Of a stretch of DNA of 64,000 nt, positions 16,987 through 26,548 are shown piece after piece. This DNA is from Halomonas sp. Bachu 37 (GTDB lineage Bacteria > Pseudomonadota > Gammaproteobacteria > Pseudomonadales > Halomonadaceae). The translations under genes and the position numbers were made by a program. The notes under the pieces were generated by a model that was not told the DNA's origin, searched no databases, and saw only the letters and a program-made list of their open reading frames with translations. Within the stretch, counting starts at the first letter, position 1, and each line of letters starts with the position of its first letter. The stretch is taken from positions 2,604,001-2,668,000 of the forward strand of contig NZ_CP137552.1 of NCBI RefSeq assembly GCF_039691755.1, read 5' to 3'.

Positions 16987-18693
16987 ATGAATGAAACAAC
17001 TCTTGCACTTCTGGCTTTTGTACCATTGGTACTGGCGGGTGTGCTGCTGATCGGCTTACGCATGGCAGCCAAGACCGCCATGCCGATTGTATTTGTGGTC
17101 ACGGCACTGATCGGCCTGCTCGCCTGGGACATGACGTTTACCCGCGTCCTGGCCTCGACCTTACAAGGATTGATTCTTACCGTTTCAATATTATGGATCA
17201 TCTTTGGTGCCATCCTGCTGCTCAACACGCTCAAGCACTCGGGAGGCATCACCGCGATTCGCAAAGGTTTTTCCGGTATCAGCCCGGACCGCCGTGTCCA
17301 GGCCATCATCGTCGCCTGGTTGTTCGGCTGTTTTATCGAGGGGGCATCAGGCTTCGGTACGCCGGCGGCGGTAGCGGCTCCCTTGATGGTGGCGCTGGGC
17401 TTCCCGGCTCTCGCGGCCGTGGTGGTCGGCATGATGATCCAGTCGACACCGGTCTCCTTCGGCGCCGTGGGCACCCCCATCGTGGTCGGGGTCAGCGGTG
17501 GCATCAACCGTGAAGGCATCACCGAGCAGCTTGCCAATGGTGGCTACACGTGGCTTGAGTACTTCCGCCTCATCGTCAGCGAAGTGGCGATCATCCATGG
17601 CATCGTCGGCATTCTCATGCCGTTGATCATGGTCGTGGTCATGGTTCGCTTCTTCGGCGCCAACCGCTCGTGGAAGGAAGGCCTGTCGATTACCCCGTTC
17701 GCCCTTTTCGCCGGCGTTGCGTTCGTCGTGCCTTACATGCTGGCAGGTGTGCTGCTGGGGCCGGAATTCCCGTCGATGATCGGCGCCATGGTCGGTCTGG
17801 CCATCGTGGTCCCCGCCGCCCGCCGTGGCTTTCTCATCCCCAAGGATAGCTGGGACTTCCCCGAATCCACTTCCTGGCCGGACGAGTGGATCGGCAAGCT
17901 CGAAATCAAGATGGACGATATCGCCGGCAAGGCGCCGATCTCCACCTTCATGGGATGGGTTCCCTATGTCCTGCTGGCGATCTTCCTGGTGGCTTCTCGC
18001 GTCATCGACCCCTTGCGTGAAGCGCTCACGTCGTTCGCCTTCGGCTGGAGCAATATTCTCGGCGAAGCCGGAGTCTCGGGCAGCATTCAGCCGCTCTACC
18101 TGCCGGGTGGCATTCTGTTGATGGTGGTACTGGTCACGGCGCTCTTGCACCGCATGAAAGGCGCCGAGCTGAAGGCCGCCTTCAGCGATTCATCCAAGAC
18201 CATTCTGGGTGCCGGTTTCGTGCTGATCTTCACCATCCCCATGGTGCGCATCCTGATCAACTCCGGCGTCAACGGTTCCGACCTGGTTTCCATGCCGGTG
18301 GCCATGGCCCAGCTCGTGGCGGATAGTGTCGGCGGCGTCTACCCGTTCTTCGCACCCGCGGTGGGCGCATTGGGAGCTTTCATTGCCGGTTCCAACACGG
18401 TCTCCAACCTGATGCTGGCCGAGTTCCAGTTCAACGTGGCCCAGCAACTGGGGGTCTCCACCGCTCTGATGGTTGCGCTACAAGCGGTCGGTGCCGCGGC
18501 AGGCAACATGATCGCCATCCATAACGTCGTGGCGGCATCCGCCACCGTGGGACTGCTGGGCCGGGAAGGTACTACTATCCGCAAGACTCTGTTACCCACC
18601 CTATACTATCTGGTAGCGACCGGTCTCATCGCCCTTGTTGCCTTCTATGTGATCGGGGTTAGCGATCCGATACTACAGTTACCCGGCAACTGA
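16987..18693 (+). CDS. lctP: L-lactate permease (LctP family)
   Basis: A 568-residue inner-membrane transporter for lactate, possibly also glycolate, close to the family's 550-590 residues, with 12 or more hydrophobic helices. Conserved stretches are [33 protein letters not shown], and near the end [17 protein letters not shown] and [22 protein letters not shown]. The start is ATG at 16987 ([16 protein letters not shown]). It precedes the glycolate oxidase genes on the same strand, so shared use of 2-hydroxy acids is likely. Confidence 0.95.
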   Translation: MNETTLALLAFVPLVLAGVLLIGLRMAAKTAMPIVFVVTALIGLLAWDMTFTRVLASTLQGLILTVSILWIIFGAILLLNTLKHSGGITAIRKGFSGISPDRRVQAIIVAWLFGCFIEGASGFGTPAAVAAPLMVALGFPALAAVVVGMMIQSTPVSFGAVGTPIVVGVSGGINREGITEQLANGGYTWLEYFRLIVSEVAIIHGIVGILMPLIMVVVMVRFFGANRSWKEGLSITPFALFAGVAFVVPYMLAGVLLGPEFPSMIGAMVGLAIVVPAARRGFLIPKDSWDFPESTSWPDEWIGKLEIKMDDIAGKAPISTFMGWVPYVLLAIFLVASRVIDPLREALTSFAFGWSNILGEAGVSGSIQPLYLPGGILLMVVLVTALLHRMKGAELKAAFSDSSKTILGAGFVLIFTIPMVRILINSGVNGSDLVSMPVAMAQLVADSVGGVYPFFAPAVGALGAFIAGSNTVSNLMLAEFQFNVAQQLGVSTALMVALQAVGAAAGNMIAIHNVVAASATVGLLGREGTTIRKTLLPTLYYLVATGLIALVAFYVIGVSDPILQLPGN

Positions 18694-18729
18694 ATCGTCA
18701 CGCCGGTAACGCCACGTAGATAACGCTTT

Positions 18730-18753
18730 CGCCGGAGCCCTTGGGCTCCGGCG
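18730..18753 (+). terminator. terminator-like hairpin after lctP
   Basis: A perfect 10-bp stem CGCCGGAGCC/GGCTCCGGCG with a CTTG loop begins 37 bases after the lctP stop. The T-run after it is poor. It probably ends lctP transcription before glcD. Confidence 0.6.
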
Positions 18754-18806
18754 TCATGCATCAAGTTTATGCAAAAGCTTTCCGCCTGCTACGCCGCAAT
18801 AGATTT

Positions 18807-18823
18807 ATGGAAAGCTTTTCCAT
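18807..18823. promoter_or_regulatory. palindrome upstream of glcD
   Basis: ATGGAAA-GCT-TTTCCAT is a perfect 7-bp inverted repeat 59 bases before the glcD start. It is a candidate operator for control of the glycolate oxidase operon. No glycolate regulator gene is in the window, and the role is inferred from position only. Confidence 0.35.
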
Positions 18824-18881
18824 AAAATAGCCCTCATCAGGCATTATCGCCTGCGTCCTCTCCTTCTCTTCAGGAGCTGCC

Positions 18882-20381
18882 ATGAATTTTCATTTTGACG
18901 AGCGCCTTGATGGTGAAATCAAAACCAACACCAAGGCTGACGTGCTGAGCGATCTGCAACAGGCGGCTCCCGAGCTCACCCTATTGCACCGCGAGGAGGA
19001 CCTGCGCCCCTTCGAGTGCGACGGCTTGGCCGCCTATCGTGTGCTGCCGATGCTGGTTGCACTACCAGAGACCCTGGAGCAGATCGAAACCCTGCTCAAG
19101 CGCTGTAGTGCGCTGGGGGTACCCGTGGTAACGCGCGGTGCCGGCACTGGGCTTTCCGGCGGCGCCCTGCCCCTGGAAAAAGGCGTGCTACTGGTCATGT
19201 CACGCTTTAACCAGATACTCAGCGTAGACCCCGAAGCCCGTCTGGCGCGGGTACAGCCCGGCGTGCGCAACCTGGCGATTTCCGAAGCAGCTGCCCCCTA
19301 TGGCTTGTACTACGCTCCCGATCCTTCTTCGCAGATCGCCTGTTCGATCGGCGGCAACGTTGCTGAAAACGCTGGCGGCGTTCACTGCCTGAAGTACGGC
19401 CTGACCGTACACAACGTGATGCGGGTGGACATACTGACCATCGAAGGCGAGCGCATGACGCTTGGCTCGGAGGCGTGGGATGCACCGGGCTTCGACCTGC
19501 TGGCATTGATGAACGGCTCCGAAGGCATGCTCGGCGTGGTCACCGAGATCACCGTCAAGCTGTTGCCCAAGCCGGAAACTGCCAAGGTGCTGATGGCAAG
19601 CTTCGATGACGTGGAGAAGGCCGGCCGCGCCGTCGGCGATATCATTGCCGCCGGCATCATCCCCGGCGGACTGGAGATGATGGACAACCTGGCCATTCGT
19701 GCCGCCGAGGATTTCATCCGCGCGGGCTACCCGGTGGAAGCCGAAGCCATTCTGCTGTGCGAGCTGGATGGTGTGGAAGCCGATGTCGACGACGATTGCG
19801 CCACCGTACGCCGTGTCCTAGAAGCCGCGGGTGCCACCGATATCCAGCAGGCCCGCAATGAGGCCGAACGCGCCAAGTTCTGGGCCGGACGCAAGAATGC
19901 CTTCCCCGCCGTGGGACGCATGTCGCCGGACTATTACTGCATGGACGGCACGATTCCACGGCGCGAGCTGCCCCGTGTTCTCAAGGGCATCGCCGCCCTC
20001 TCCGAACAGAGCGGCCTGCGTGTGGCCAATGTCTTTCATGCCGGTGACGGCAACATGCACCCCTTGATCCTGTTCGATGCCAACCAGGAAGGTCAGCTGG
20101 AGCTTGCCGAGGACGTAGGCGGCAAGATACTGGAATTATGCGTGGAAGCCGGCGGCACGATTACCGGCGAGCACGGCGTGGGCCGCGAGAAGATCAACCA
20201 GATGTGCAGCCAGTTCCAGGCCGATGAGCTTACCGTGTTCCATGCTCTCAAGGCCGCCTTCGATCCCCAGCGGCTGCTCAACCCGGGCAAGAACATTCCC
20301 ACGCTGGCACGCTGCGCGGAATTCGGCGCCATGCATGTCCATAATAACGAGCTTCCCCACCCGGAACTGCCCCGCTTCTGA
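18882..20381 (+). CDS. glcD: glycolate oxidase FAD-linked subunit GlcD
   Basis: A 499-residue flavoprotein subunit of glycolate oxidase, which oxidises glycolate to glyoxylate with electrons going to the membrane chain. The FAD-binding PCMH domain reads VPVVTRGAGTGLSGGALP and DPSSQIACSIGGNVAENAGGVHCLKYG. The C-terminal FAD-oxidase domain has VFHAGDGNMHPLILFD and GGTITGEHGVGREK. A CAGGAG site precedes the ATG. It is followed after 16 bases by glcE. Confidence 0.97.
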   Translation: MNFHFDERLDGEIKTNTKADVLSDLQQAAPELTLLHREEDLRPFECDGLAAYRVLPMLVALPETLEQIETLLKRCSALGVPVVTRGAGTGLSGGALPLEKGVLLVMSRFNQILSVDPEARLARVQPGVRNLAISEAAAPYGLYYAPDPSSQIACSIGGNVAENAGGVHCLKYGLTVHNVMRVDILTIEGERMTLGSEAWDAPGFDLLALMNGSEGMLGVVTEITVKLLPKPETAKVLMASFDDVEKAGRAVGDIIAAGIIPGGLEMMDNLAIRAAEDFIRAGYPVEAEAILLCELDGVEADVDDDCATVRRVLEAAGATDIQQARNEAERAKFWAGRKNAFPAVGRMSPDYYCMDGTIPRRELPRVLKGIAALSEQSGLRVANVFHAGDGNMHPLILFDANQEGQLELAEDVGGKILELCVEAGGTITGEHGVGREKINQMCSQFQADELTVFHALKAAFDPQRLLNPGKNIPTLARCAEFGAMHVHNNELPHPELPRF

Positions 20382-20397
20382 TTGGCCAGGATTGATC

Positions 20398-21516
20398 ATG
20401 ACCGTGACTAACAATGCTTATCCCGCGCCTGATGACACGCTCGATCAGGACGAAAACGAAACGCTCAGCGCCCAGGTTCGCCAGGCTTACCAGGCCCGCC
20501 AGCCTCTGCGCATCGTCGGCGGCGACACCCGCGCCTTCTATGGCCGCAAGGTAGAGGGCGAAACGCTTTCACTGGCCCGGCATCGCGGTATAGTTCACTA
20601 CGATCCCGTCGAGCTGGTGGTTACCGTGCGCGCCGGCACCCCTGTAGAAGAACTTGAAGCGGCTCTGGCCCGCCAGAATCAGCTGCTGCCCTTCGAGCCG
20701 CCGCGCTTTGGTTCCGACAGCACCATCGGCGGTGTCGTGGCGACGGGGCTATCGGGCCCACGCCGCCCCTGGGCGGGAGCGGTACGCGATTTCGTGCTGG
20801 GCACCCGAGTGATCACCCAGGAGGGCAAGCTGCTGCGCTTCGGTGGCGAAGTCATGAAGAACGTCGCCGGCTACGACCTGTCGCGCCTGATGACAGGGGC
20901 CCAGGGAACACTGGGGGTTCTCAGCGAAATATCGTTCAAGGTACTGCCGGTACCCACGGCCACCCATAGCCTGGTCCTCGAGCTGCCCTTGGACGAGGCG
21001 ATGCAGAAACTCGCCGAACTGGGCCGTCAACCACTCCCTATCACTGCCGCCGCCTGGCATGCAGGACTTCTGCACCTGCGCCTGGAAGGCGGCAACAGCT
21101 CGGTGGAAGCGACCCGGGAACGACTCGGTGGCGAGCCGCTGGAAAGCACTTTCTGGCAAGAGCTGCGCGATCAGCGCCTGGCATTCTTCCAGTGCCAGCC
21201 GGGCCAGTCGCTGTGGCGTCTGTCGCTGCCGCCGCATACCCCGCCACTGGACCTTGACGTGGCACAAGACAATATCTTCCATGACTGGGCCGGCAGCCAA
21301 CGCTGGGTAAAGACCTCGCTTGACGCCGACACCCTGCGCCGGGCCTGTCGCCTGGCCGGGGGGCATGCCACCTGCTTTACCCCTCAGCACGAGACAGCCG
21401 AATTCGAACCTTTCACCCCACTCGACCCCATCGTGGCCAAGTATCATCGCAACTTGAAAACCGAGCTCGATGAACATGGCATATTCAATCCCGGCCGTCT
21501 CTATGCGGCGTTTTGA
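20398..21516 (+). CDS. glcE: glycolate oxidase FAD-binding subunit GlcE
   Basis: A 372-residue second flavin-binding subunit of glycolate oxidase. The frame is open upstream into glcD, but the ATG at 20398 has CCAGGA before it and gives the usual GlcE start. The sequence VTVRAGTPVEELEAALA, FGSDSTIGGVVATGLSGPRRPWAGA and GGEVMKNVAGYDLSRLMTG is characteristic. It is needed with GlcD and GlcF for activity in E. coli. Confidence 0.95.
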   Translation: MTVTNNAYPAPDDTLDQDENETLSAQVRQAYQARQPLRIVGGDTRAFYGRKVEGETLSLARHRGIVHYDPVELVVTVRAGTPVEELEAALARQNQLLPFEPPRFGSDSTIGGVVATGLSGPRRPWAGAVRDFVLGTRVITQEGKLLRFGGEVMKNVAGYDLSRLMTGAQGTLGVLSEISFKVLPVPTATHSLVLELPLDEAMQKLAELGRQPLPITAAAWHAGLLHLRLEGGNSSVEATRERLGGEPLESTFWQELRDQRLAFFQCQPGQSLWRLSLPPHTPPLDLDVAQDNIFHDWAGSQRWVKTSLDADTLRRACRLAGGHATCFTPQHETAEFEPFTPLDPIVAKYHRNLKTELDEHGIFNPGRLYAAF

Positions 21517-21531
21517 TAAGGAGCCCTGACG

Positions 21532-22761
21532 ATGCAGACGCACTTTACCGACGCCGATCGCCAGAAGCCGCACATCCAGGAAGCCGAGCGCATCCTGCGA
21601 ACCTGTGTGCATTGCGGTTTTTGCAACGCTACCTGCCCGACCTACCAGCTGCTGGGCGATGAACGCGACGGCCCACGCGGGCGCATCTACTTGATGAAGG
21701 AGTTGCTCGAGAGCCCCGAAGACGACACCCAAGTCACGGAAGAGACCCGCCTGCACCTGGATCGCTGCCTGACCTGCCGCAACTGTGAAACCACCTGTCC
21801 GTCGGGTGTCGAGTATCACAAGCTGCTGGATATCGGACGCGCGGAGATCGAGCGTCGCGTACCCCGCTCGCTGCCGGATCGCGCCCTGCGCTACGGCTTG
21901 CGCAAGGCACTGGTGGAACCGAAACGCTTCCAGGCATTGCTCAGTCTCGGCCAGACGTTCAAGCCGCTGGTTCCCGGCGCGCTGAAAAGCAAGATGCCGC
22001 CCAAGCCCATCGATGCCGGACAACGCCCGGCCCCGGCGCACAGCCGGCGCATGCTGATACTGGAGGGCTGCGTGCAGCCGGGCTTGTCGCCCAATACCAA
22101 TGCCGCCACGGCGCGCGTGCTGGATAAGCTGAATGTCAGCGTCACGCCGGTCGCCGAGGCCGGTTGCTGCGGCGCCATCGATTTCCACCTCAATGCCCAG
22201 GACGCTGGCCGTGCCCGCATGCGTGCCAATATAGATGCCTGGTGGCCGCAGGTGGAACAGGGCGCGGAAGCGATCGTGCAGACCGCCAGCGGGTGCGGCG
22301 CCTTCGTCAAGGAGTATGGCGACATGCTCAAGGACGATCCCGCCTATGCAAGCAAGGCGGCACGTATCAGCGAGCTGGCCAAGGATCTGGTAGAAATTCT
22401 TCGCGATGAAAAACTCGAGACGTTAACGGCCAAGGAGACGCAACGCCTGGCCTTTCACTGCCCCTGCACATTGCAACACGCGCAGAAGCTCGGCGGCGCC
22501 GTCGAGGGCGTCCTGACCCGGCTAGGCTTTTCCTTGACCCCGGTTGCCGATGCCCACCTGTGCTGCGGCTCGGCGGGTACCTATTCGGTCACTCAACCCG
22601 AACTTGCCACCCAGCTTCGTGACAACAAGCTCAACGCCCTGGAAGCCGGTGACCCCGAGGTAATCGTTACCGCCAATATCGGCTGCCAGACTCATCTCGC
22701 CAGTGCCAATCGAACACCGGTACGGCACTGGATCGAAATCGTCGATGCCGCCATCGCGTGA
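21532..22761 (+). CDS. glcF: glycolate oxidase iron-sulfur subunit GlcF
   Basis: A 409-residue iron-sulfur subunit. Two 4Fe-4S motifs lie near the N-terminus (CVHCGFCNATCPTYQ and CLTCRNCETTCPSGVEY). Two CCG-type domains follow (AGCCGAIDFHLN and HLCCGSAGTYSV). It transfers electrons from the flavin subunits towards quinone. The start is 15 bases after glcE with a GGAG site. Confidence 0.97.
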   Translation: MQTHFTDADRQKPHIQEAERILRTCVHCGFCNATCPTYQLLGDERDGPRGRIYLMKELLESPEDDTQVTEETRLHLDRCLTCRNCETTCPSGVEYHKLLDIGRAEIERRVPRSLPDRALRYGLRKALVEPKRFQALLSLGQTFKPLVPGALKSKMPPKPIDAGQRPAPAHSRRMLILEGCVQPGLSPNTNAATARVLDKLNVSVTPVAEAGCCGAIDFHLNAQDAGRARMRANIDAWWPQVEQGAEAIVQTASGCGAFVKEYGDMLKDDPAYASKAARISELAKDLVEILRDEKLETLTAKETQRLAFHCPCTLQHAQKLGGAVEGVLTRLGFSLTPVADAHLCCGSAGTYSVTQPELATQLRDNKLNALEAGDPEVIVTANIGCQTHLASANRTPVRHWIEIVDAAIA

Positions 22762-22857
22762 TAATCACGCCCTTTTCAATACGCAGGCCGATTGTCGCAA
22801 AACTCCACAACCGGCCTTGCGAGCGTCAAGTGCAACCACTTAACCCAGGAGACTGCA

Positions 22858-23262
22858 ATGCAAACCAAATCCGTTTTATCCCAGGACGACGTGTCGGCCA
22901 TCCTCGATGCCGCCCAAAAGGAAGCACAAGCCAACGGCTGGGCGGTTACGGTGGCCGTCAGCGATGACGGCGGCCATTTGCTCGGCCTGCGCCGACTCGA
23001 TAACGCTGCCCCCATGTCGGCCTATGTAGCGACAGAGAAAGCGCGCAGCGCCGCACTCGGACGCAAGGAAACCAAGATATTCGAGGACATGATCAACAAC
23101 GGCCGCAATGCCTTTCTTTCCGCTCCGCTGGAAGGATTGCTTGAGGGTGGCGTCCCGGTGCTGGTGGAAGGCCAGGTGGTGGGCGCCGTGGGCATTTCCG
23201 GGGTCAAGCCGGATCAGGATGCCCAGGTGGCCAAGGCGGGGATAGCAGCACTCAACGCCTGA
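22858..23262 (+). CDS. glcG: GlcG/HbpS family protein
   Basis: A 134-residue protein of the GlcG/HbpS-like fold. The ATG at 22858 has CCAGGAG upstream. Typical segments are GWAVTVAVSDDGGHLLGLRRLDNAAP, STS-less AYVATEKARSAA, and VPVLVEGQVVGAVGISG. It is often the last gene of glycolate oxidase operons; some relatives bind heme, but the role in glycolate use is not settled. It lies 96 bases after glcF. Confidence 0.9.
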   Translation: MQTKSVLSQDDVSAILDAAQKEAQANGWAVTVAVSDDGGHLLGLRRLDNAAPMSAYVATEKARSAALGRKETKIFEDMINNGRNAFLSAPLEGLLEGGVPVLVEGQVVGAVGISGVKPDQDAQVAKAGIAALNA

Positions 23263-23271
23263 AGCAAACGA

Positions 23272-23303
23272 AAGCCCCGGATCAGATAGCTGACCCGGGG
23301 CTT
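23272..23303 (-). terminator. terminator of the tRNA operon (and of glcG)
   Basis: A strong hairpin AAGCCCCGG/CCGGGGCTT with a loop of about 14 bases. On the minus strand it is followed by a T-rich tail, so it ends the tRNA operon. It can also end glc transcription from the plus strand. Confidence 0.7.
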
Positions 23304-23321
23304 GGAATTCGTAATGCTAGA

Positions 23322-23398
23322 TGGCGGACCGGACGAGACTCGAACTCGCGACCTCCGGCGTGACAGGCCGGCATTCTAACCAACTGAACTACCGGTCC
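23322..23398 (-). tRNA. tRNA-Asp (GTC), copy 1
   Basis: 77 bases including an encoded CCA. The minus strand begins GGACCGGTAGTTCAG and ends CCGGTCCGCCA. The anticodon loop CTGTCAC gives anticodon GTC, with a G discriminator base as expected for Asp. It is identical to the copies at 23521 and 23642. It is the last gene of the five-tRNA operon. Confidence 0.97.
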
Positions 23399-23401
23399 GC
23401 G

Positions 23402-23478
23402 TGGTGGGTGATACCGGATTCGAACCAGTGACCCCCAGCATGTGAGGCTGGTGCTCTAACCAACTGAGCTAATCACCC
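23402..23478 (-). tRNA. tRNA-Val (CAC)
   Basis: 77 bases with encoded CCA, beginning GGGTGATTAGCTCAG. The anticodon stem CCAGC/GCTGG closes a loop CTCACAT, giving anticodon CAC (reads GUG). It closely resembles the tRNA-Val (TAC) at 23802, differing mostly in the acceptor pair, the D-loop and the anticodon. It probably arose by duplication of the TAC gene; that is inference. Confidence 0.93.
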
Positions 23479-23520
23479 CACGCAAAAAGCATTGGATAAA
23501 TCGGAAGGGTATTGTCGTCA

Positions 23521-23597
23521 TGGCGGACCGGACGAGACTCGAACTCGCGACCTCCGGCGTGACAGGCCGGCATTCTAACCAACTGAACTACCGGTCC
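23521..23597 (-). tRNA. tRNA-Asp (GTC), copy 2
   Basis: 77 bases, identical to the other two Asp genes, with encoded CCA and anticodon GTC. It sits between tRNA-Val (CAC) and Asp copy 3 in the same minus-strand operon. Confidence 0.97.
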
Positions 23598-23641
23598 GCA
23601 TTATGACAATACTGAAGAAAAGCGAGACACTGAGGGGATGC

Positions 23642-23718
23642 TGGCGGACCGGACGAGACTCGAACTCGCGACCTCCGGCGTGACAGGCCGGCATTCTAAC
23701 CAACTGAACTACCGGTCC
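23642..23718 (-). tRNA. tRNA-Asp (GTC), copy 3
   Basis: 77 bases, identical to copies 1 and 2, with encoded CCA and anticodon GTC. It is the second gene of the operon, after tRNA-Val (TAC). Confidence 0.97.
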
Positions 23719-23801
23719 GCTATATGCATCTAAACTCTAGACTGCGTTCTTCTTTACTGCTGTTACGACTACCATTCAACATGATCAGATCACTTGCGTG
23801 A

Positions 23802-23877
23802 TGGTGGGTGGTACTGGGTTCGAACCAGTGACCCCCAGCTTGTAAGGCTGGTGCTCTCCCAACTGAGCTAACCACCC
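23802..23877 (-). tRNA. tRNA-Val (TAC)
   Basis: 76 bases with encoded CCA, beginning GGGTGGTTAGCTCAG. The anticodon arm CCAGC-CTTACAA-GCTGG gives anticodon TAC. It is the first gene of the operon, just downstream of a strong promoter. Confidence 0.97.
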
Positions 23878-23896
23878 GCTGGTCACGTGGCGCTGC

Positions 23897-23924
23897 ATTC
23901 TACAGAACTACCCGGGGTTGTCAA
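23897..23924 (-). promoter_or_regulatory. sigma-70 promoter of the tRNA operon
   Basis: On the minus strand TTGACA (23919-23924) and TAGAAT (23897-23902) are separated by 16 bases. This near-consensus promoter would start transcription about 10 bases before tRNA-Val (TAC), as expected for a stable-RNA operon. Confidence 0.75.
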
Positions 23925-24490
23925 CGCTTTCAACAAGCTTTTTACCAACTTCCCGGCAACACTGCGTGAGCGGGGTGCAGGATGCGTCATGCGTTCCCGT
24001 TAGTCAATCCTTATATGCAAACTGGCGACAATATCCGACATCATAGGCGCTTGCATGTCATCCTGTTACTCGGGCCTCTCCTCCACGCCCGAGACCGCCG
24101 CTACCATCGCGTGTCAATTTGTCGCATGATCCGTTTGCCGGGCCGATCCCATGCTGCGATAGTCTCGCTCAATATGCGCTATCTCCAGCCTCACCGTTTT
24201 CGGCGGAAAAATGCTCAGCGTGGACTAATAGCTTGTTTTTCTCCTGTTTATTTCCTTCGCTGGCTAACTTAACGCTAGCACGAAAGCGTGACCCAAATCA
24301 TAAGCACCTGGCGAACAGCTAAACATCAATCATACGTCATGCGACGCCTCTTCCCCTTTTGATGTGTTCAGCTTGAAGCTTAGCTGCGCTAGAATCTGCA
24401 GCGGATTCTTGACCTGCATCAGCAAGCGGGTGGCCGCATCCGGGCAAAATGCCACGGGTTACACCTAACCGCGTTCGATGGGAACATTAA
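23925..24490. promoter_or_regulatory. gene-free gap before ccoN with FNR/Anr box and class II promoter
   Basis: No credible gene is seen in this 566-base gap; short open frames lack ribosome binding sites and family features. Near its end TTGAC-CTGC-ATCAG (24409-24422) fits the FNR/Anr box TTGAYNNNNATCAR. If its centre (24415.5) is at -41.5, transcription starts at 24457 and the -10 falls on CAAAAT (24445-24450), a fair match. This arrangement predicts low-oxygen activation of ccoNOQP by the Anr encoded at 34890. Confidence 0.65.
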
Positions 24491-25918
24491 ATGAACACAG
24501 CACTAGAACACCCGACCTACAATTACAAGGTAGTGCGGCAGTTCGCGATCATGACAGTGGTGTGGGGCATCGTGGGCATGACTATCGGTGTCATCCTCGC
24601 CGCACAACTTGTCTGGCCGCAACTGAACCTCGACCTGCCTTGGATCACGTTTGGACGTCTACGTCCGCTGCATACCAATGCCGTCATTTTCGCCTTCGGT
24701 GGTTCGGCACTTTTCGCCACCTCGTACTACGTGGTGCAGCGTACCTGCCAGGCTCGGCTCTTCTCCGACAAGCTTGCTGCCTTTACGTTCTGGGGCTGGC
24801 AAGCGGTCATTCTGTCGGCGGTCATCTCCTTGCCTCTCGGTTACACCACCACCAAGGAGTACGCTGAGCTCGAATGGCCGATCAACATCTTGATCGCGGT
24901 GGTCTGGATCAGCTACGCCATCGTCTTTCTGATGACGATAAAAAAACGCACGACGTCACATATCTACGTGGCCAACTGGTTCTTTGCAGCCTTCATATTG
25001 ACCGTGGCAGTGCTGCACATCGTCAATAACGCGGCAATTCCGGTCACGCCGATGTACTCTACCTCAATCTATGCCGGCGCTATCGACGCCATGGTGCAAT
25101 GGTGGTACGGCCATAATGCGGTAGGCTTCTTCCTGACGGCGGGTTTCCTGGGCATGATGTATTACTTCGTGCCCAAGCAGGCCGAACGCCCCATCTACTC
25201 CTACCGTCTTTCCATCGTCCACTTCTGGGCGCTGATCATGGTCTACATGTGGGCCGGCCCGCACCACCTGCACTATACCGCTCTGCCCAACTGGGCCCAG
25301 TCACTGGGCATGGTCATGTCGATCATCCTGCTGGCGCCCTCCTGGGGTGGCATGATCAACGGCATGATGACCCTGTCTGGTGCCTGGCATAAGCTGCGTA
25401 CCGATCCGACACTGCGCTTTCTGGTAGTCGCTCTGTCGTTCTACGGCATGTCCACTTTCGAAGGCCCGATGATGGCCATCAAGACGGTCAATGCCTTGTC
25501 GCACTACACAGACTGGACGATCGGCCATGTACATGCCGGCGCCCTGGGCTGGGTGGCAATGATCACTATCGGTTCGATGTATCACCTGATACCGCGACTG
25601 TTCGGCCGCATCGAAATGCATTCGGTCAATTTGATCGCCGTGCACTTCTGGCTAGCCACCATCGGCACTGTGCTGTACATCGCCTCGATGTGGGTCAACG
25701 GCATCCTGCAAGGCCTGATGTGGCGTGCCATCAATCCGGACGGCACCCTGATGTACACCTTCGTGGAATCTGTGGAAGCTAGCGCGCCAGGATACTTCGT
25801 CCGTTTGATTGGCGGCCTGTTCTGGGTTACCGGCATGCTGATCATGGCCTACAACGTGTACATGACGGTCAAGCGCAGCGAAGCCATTCGCCAGCAGCCT
25901 GCACCGCAAGCGGCTTAA
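24491..25918 (+). CDS. ccoN: cbb3-type cytochrome c oxidase subunit I
   Basis: The 475-residue catalytic subunit of the high-affinity cbb3 oxidase, with about 12 helices, two hemes b and CuB. It has the histidine-bearing [51 protein letters not shown] and [17 protein letters not shown] segments. It reduces oxygen to water at low oxygen tension. It is the first gene of ccoNOQP and starts at ATG 24491 after a GGGAA site. Confidence 0.97.
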   Translation: MNTALEHPTYNYKVVRQFAIMTVVWGIVGMTIGVILAAQLVWPQLNLDLPWITFGRLRPLHTNAVIFAFGGSALFATSYYVVQRTCQARLFSDKLAAFTFWGWQAVILSAVISLPLGYTTTKEYAELEWPINILIAVVWISYAIVFLMTIKKRTTSHIYVANWFFAAFILTVAVLHIVNNAAIPVTPMYSTSIYAGAIDAMVQWWYGHNAVGFFLTAGFLGMMYYFVPKQAERPIYSYRLSIVHFWALIMVYMWAGPHHLHYTALPNWAQSLGMVMSIILLAPSWGGMINGMMTLSGAWHKLRTDPTLRFLVVALSFYGMSTFEGPMMAIKTVNALSHYTDWTIGHVHAGALGWVAMITIGSMYHLIPRLFGRIEMHSVNLIAVHFWLATIGTVLYIASMWVNGILQGLMWRAINPDGTLMYTFVESVEASAPGYFVRLIGGLFWVTGMLIMAYNVYMTVKRSEAIRQQPAPQAA

Positions 25919-25936
25919 ACGGGGAATACAAGACCA

Positions 25937-26545
25937 ATGAAACACGAGATTGTTGAAAAGAACGTCGGTCTGCTTGCCGTTCTAATCCTGGTGGTGATCA
26001 GCTTCGGCGGTCTGGCGGAGGTGGTACCGCTATTCTTCCAGAAGCAGACGACGGAGCCGGTCGAAGGACTCGAGCCGCTATCGGCCCTGGAACTGGAAGG
26101 CCGCAACATCTATCGTCGCGAAGGCTGCGTCAGCTGCCACTCCCAGATGATTCGCCCGTTTCGTGCGGAAACCGAGCGTTATGGTCACTACAGTGTAGCT
26201 GGCGAGTCGGTCTACGAGCACAACTTCCTATGGGGGTCCAAGCGTACCGGCCCGGATCTGGCGCGCGTGGGCACCCGCTACAGCGATGACTGGCACCGGG
26301 CTCACCTGTACAACCCGCGCGATGTAGTTCCCGAATCCGTCATGCCGTCCTACCCCTGGCTATTCGAACGTACCGTCGATGGTGAAGATCTGCCCGCCAT
26401 GATGCGCACCCTGCGTACCCTGGGAGTCCCCTACACCGACGAACAGATTGCGAATGCCACGAATGAAGTACGCGGCACGCAGGAGATCACTGCACTGATC
26501 GCTTACTTGCAGCAACTCGGAACCGTGCTCGAAGGCACACGTTAA
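25937..26545 (+). CDS. ccoO: cbb3-type cytochrome c oxidase monoheme subunit II
   Basis: A 202-residue membrane-anchored c-type cytochrome: one N-terminal helix ([25 protein letters not shown]) and a heme site CVSCH followed by [15 protein letters not shown], a CcoO signature. It passes electrons from CcoP to CcoN. It starts 18 bases after ccoN and ends 3 bases before ccoQ. Confidence 0.97.
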   Translation: MKHEIVEKNVGLLAVLILVVISFGGLAEVVPLFFQKQTTEPVEGLEPLSALELEGRNIYRREGCVSCHSQMIRPFRAETERYGHYSVAGESVYEHNFLWGSKRTGPDLARVGTRYSDDWHRAHLYNPRDVVPESVMPSYPWLFERTVDGEDLPAMMRTLRTLGVPYTDEQIANATNEVRGTQEITALIAYLQQLGTVLEGTR

Positions 26546-26548
26546 TTT

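Noticed and set aside
20749..22188. 479-codon minus-strand open frame opposite glcE and glcF
   Set aside because: It crosses two well-supported genes and shows no domain or helix pattern of its own.
23322..23718. Three near-identical 77-base repeats, considered as a CRISPR or repeat array
   Set aside because: They are tRNA-Asp genes with full cloverleaf and encoded CCA.
23982..24272. Possible 96-codon gene between the tRNA operon and ccoN
   Set aside because: No ribosome binding site, no hydrophobic or conserved pattern, and two other frames are equally open.
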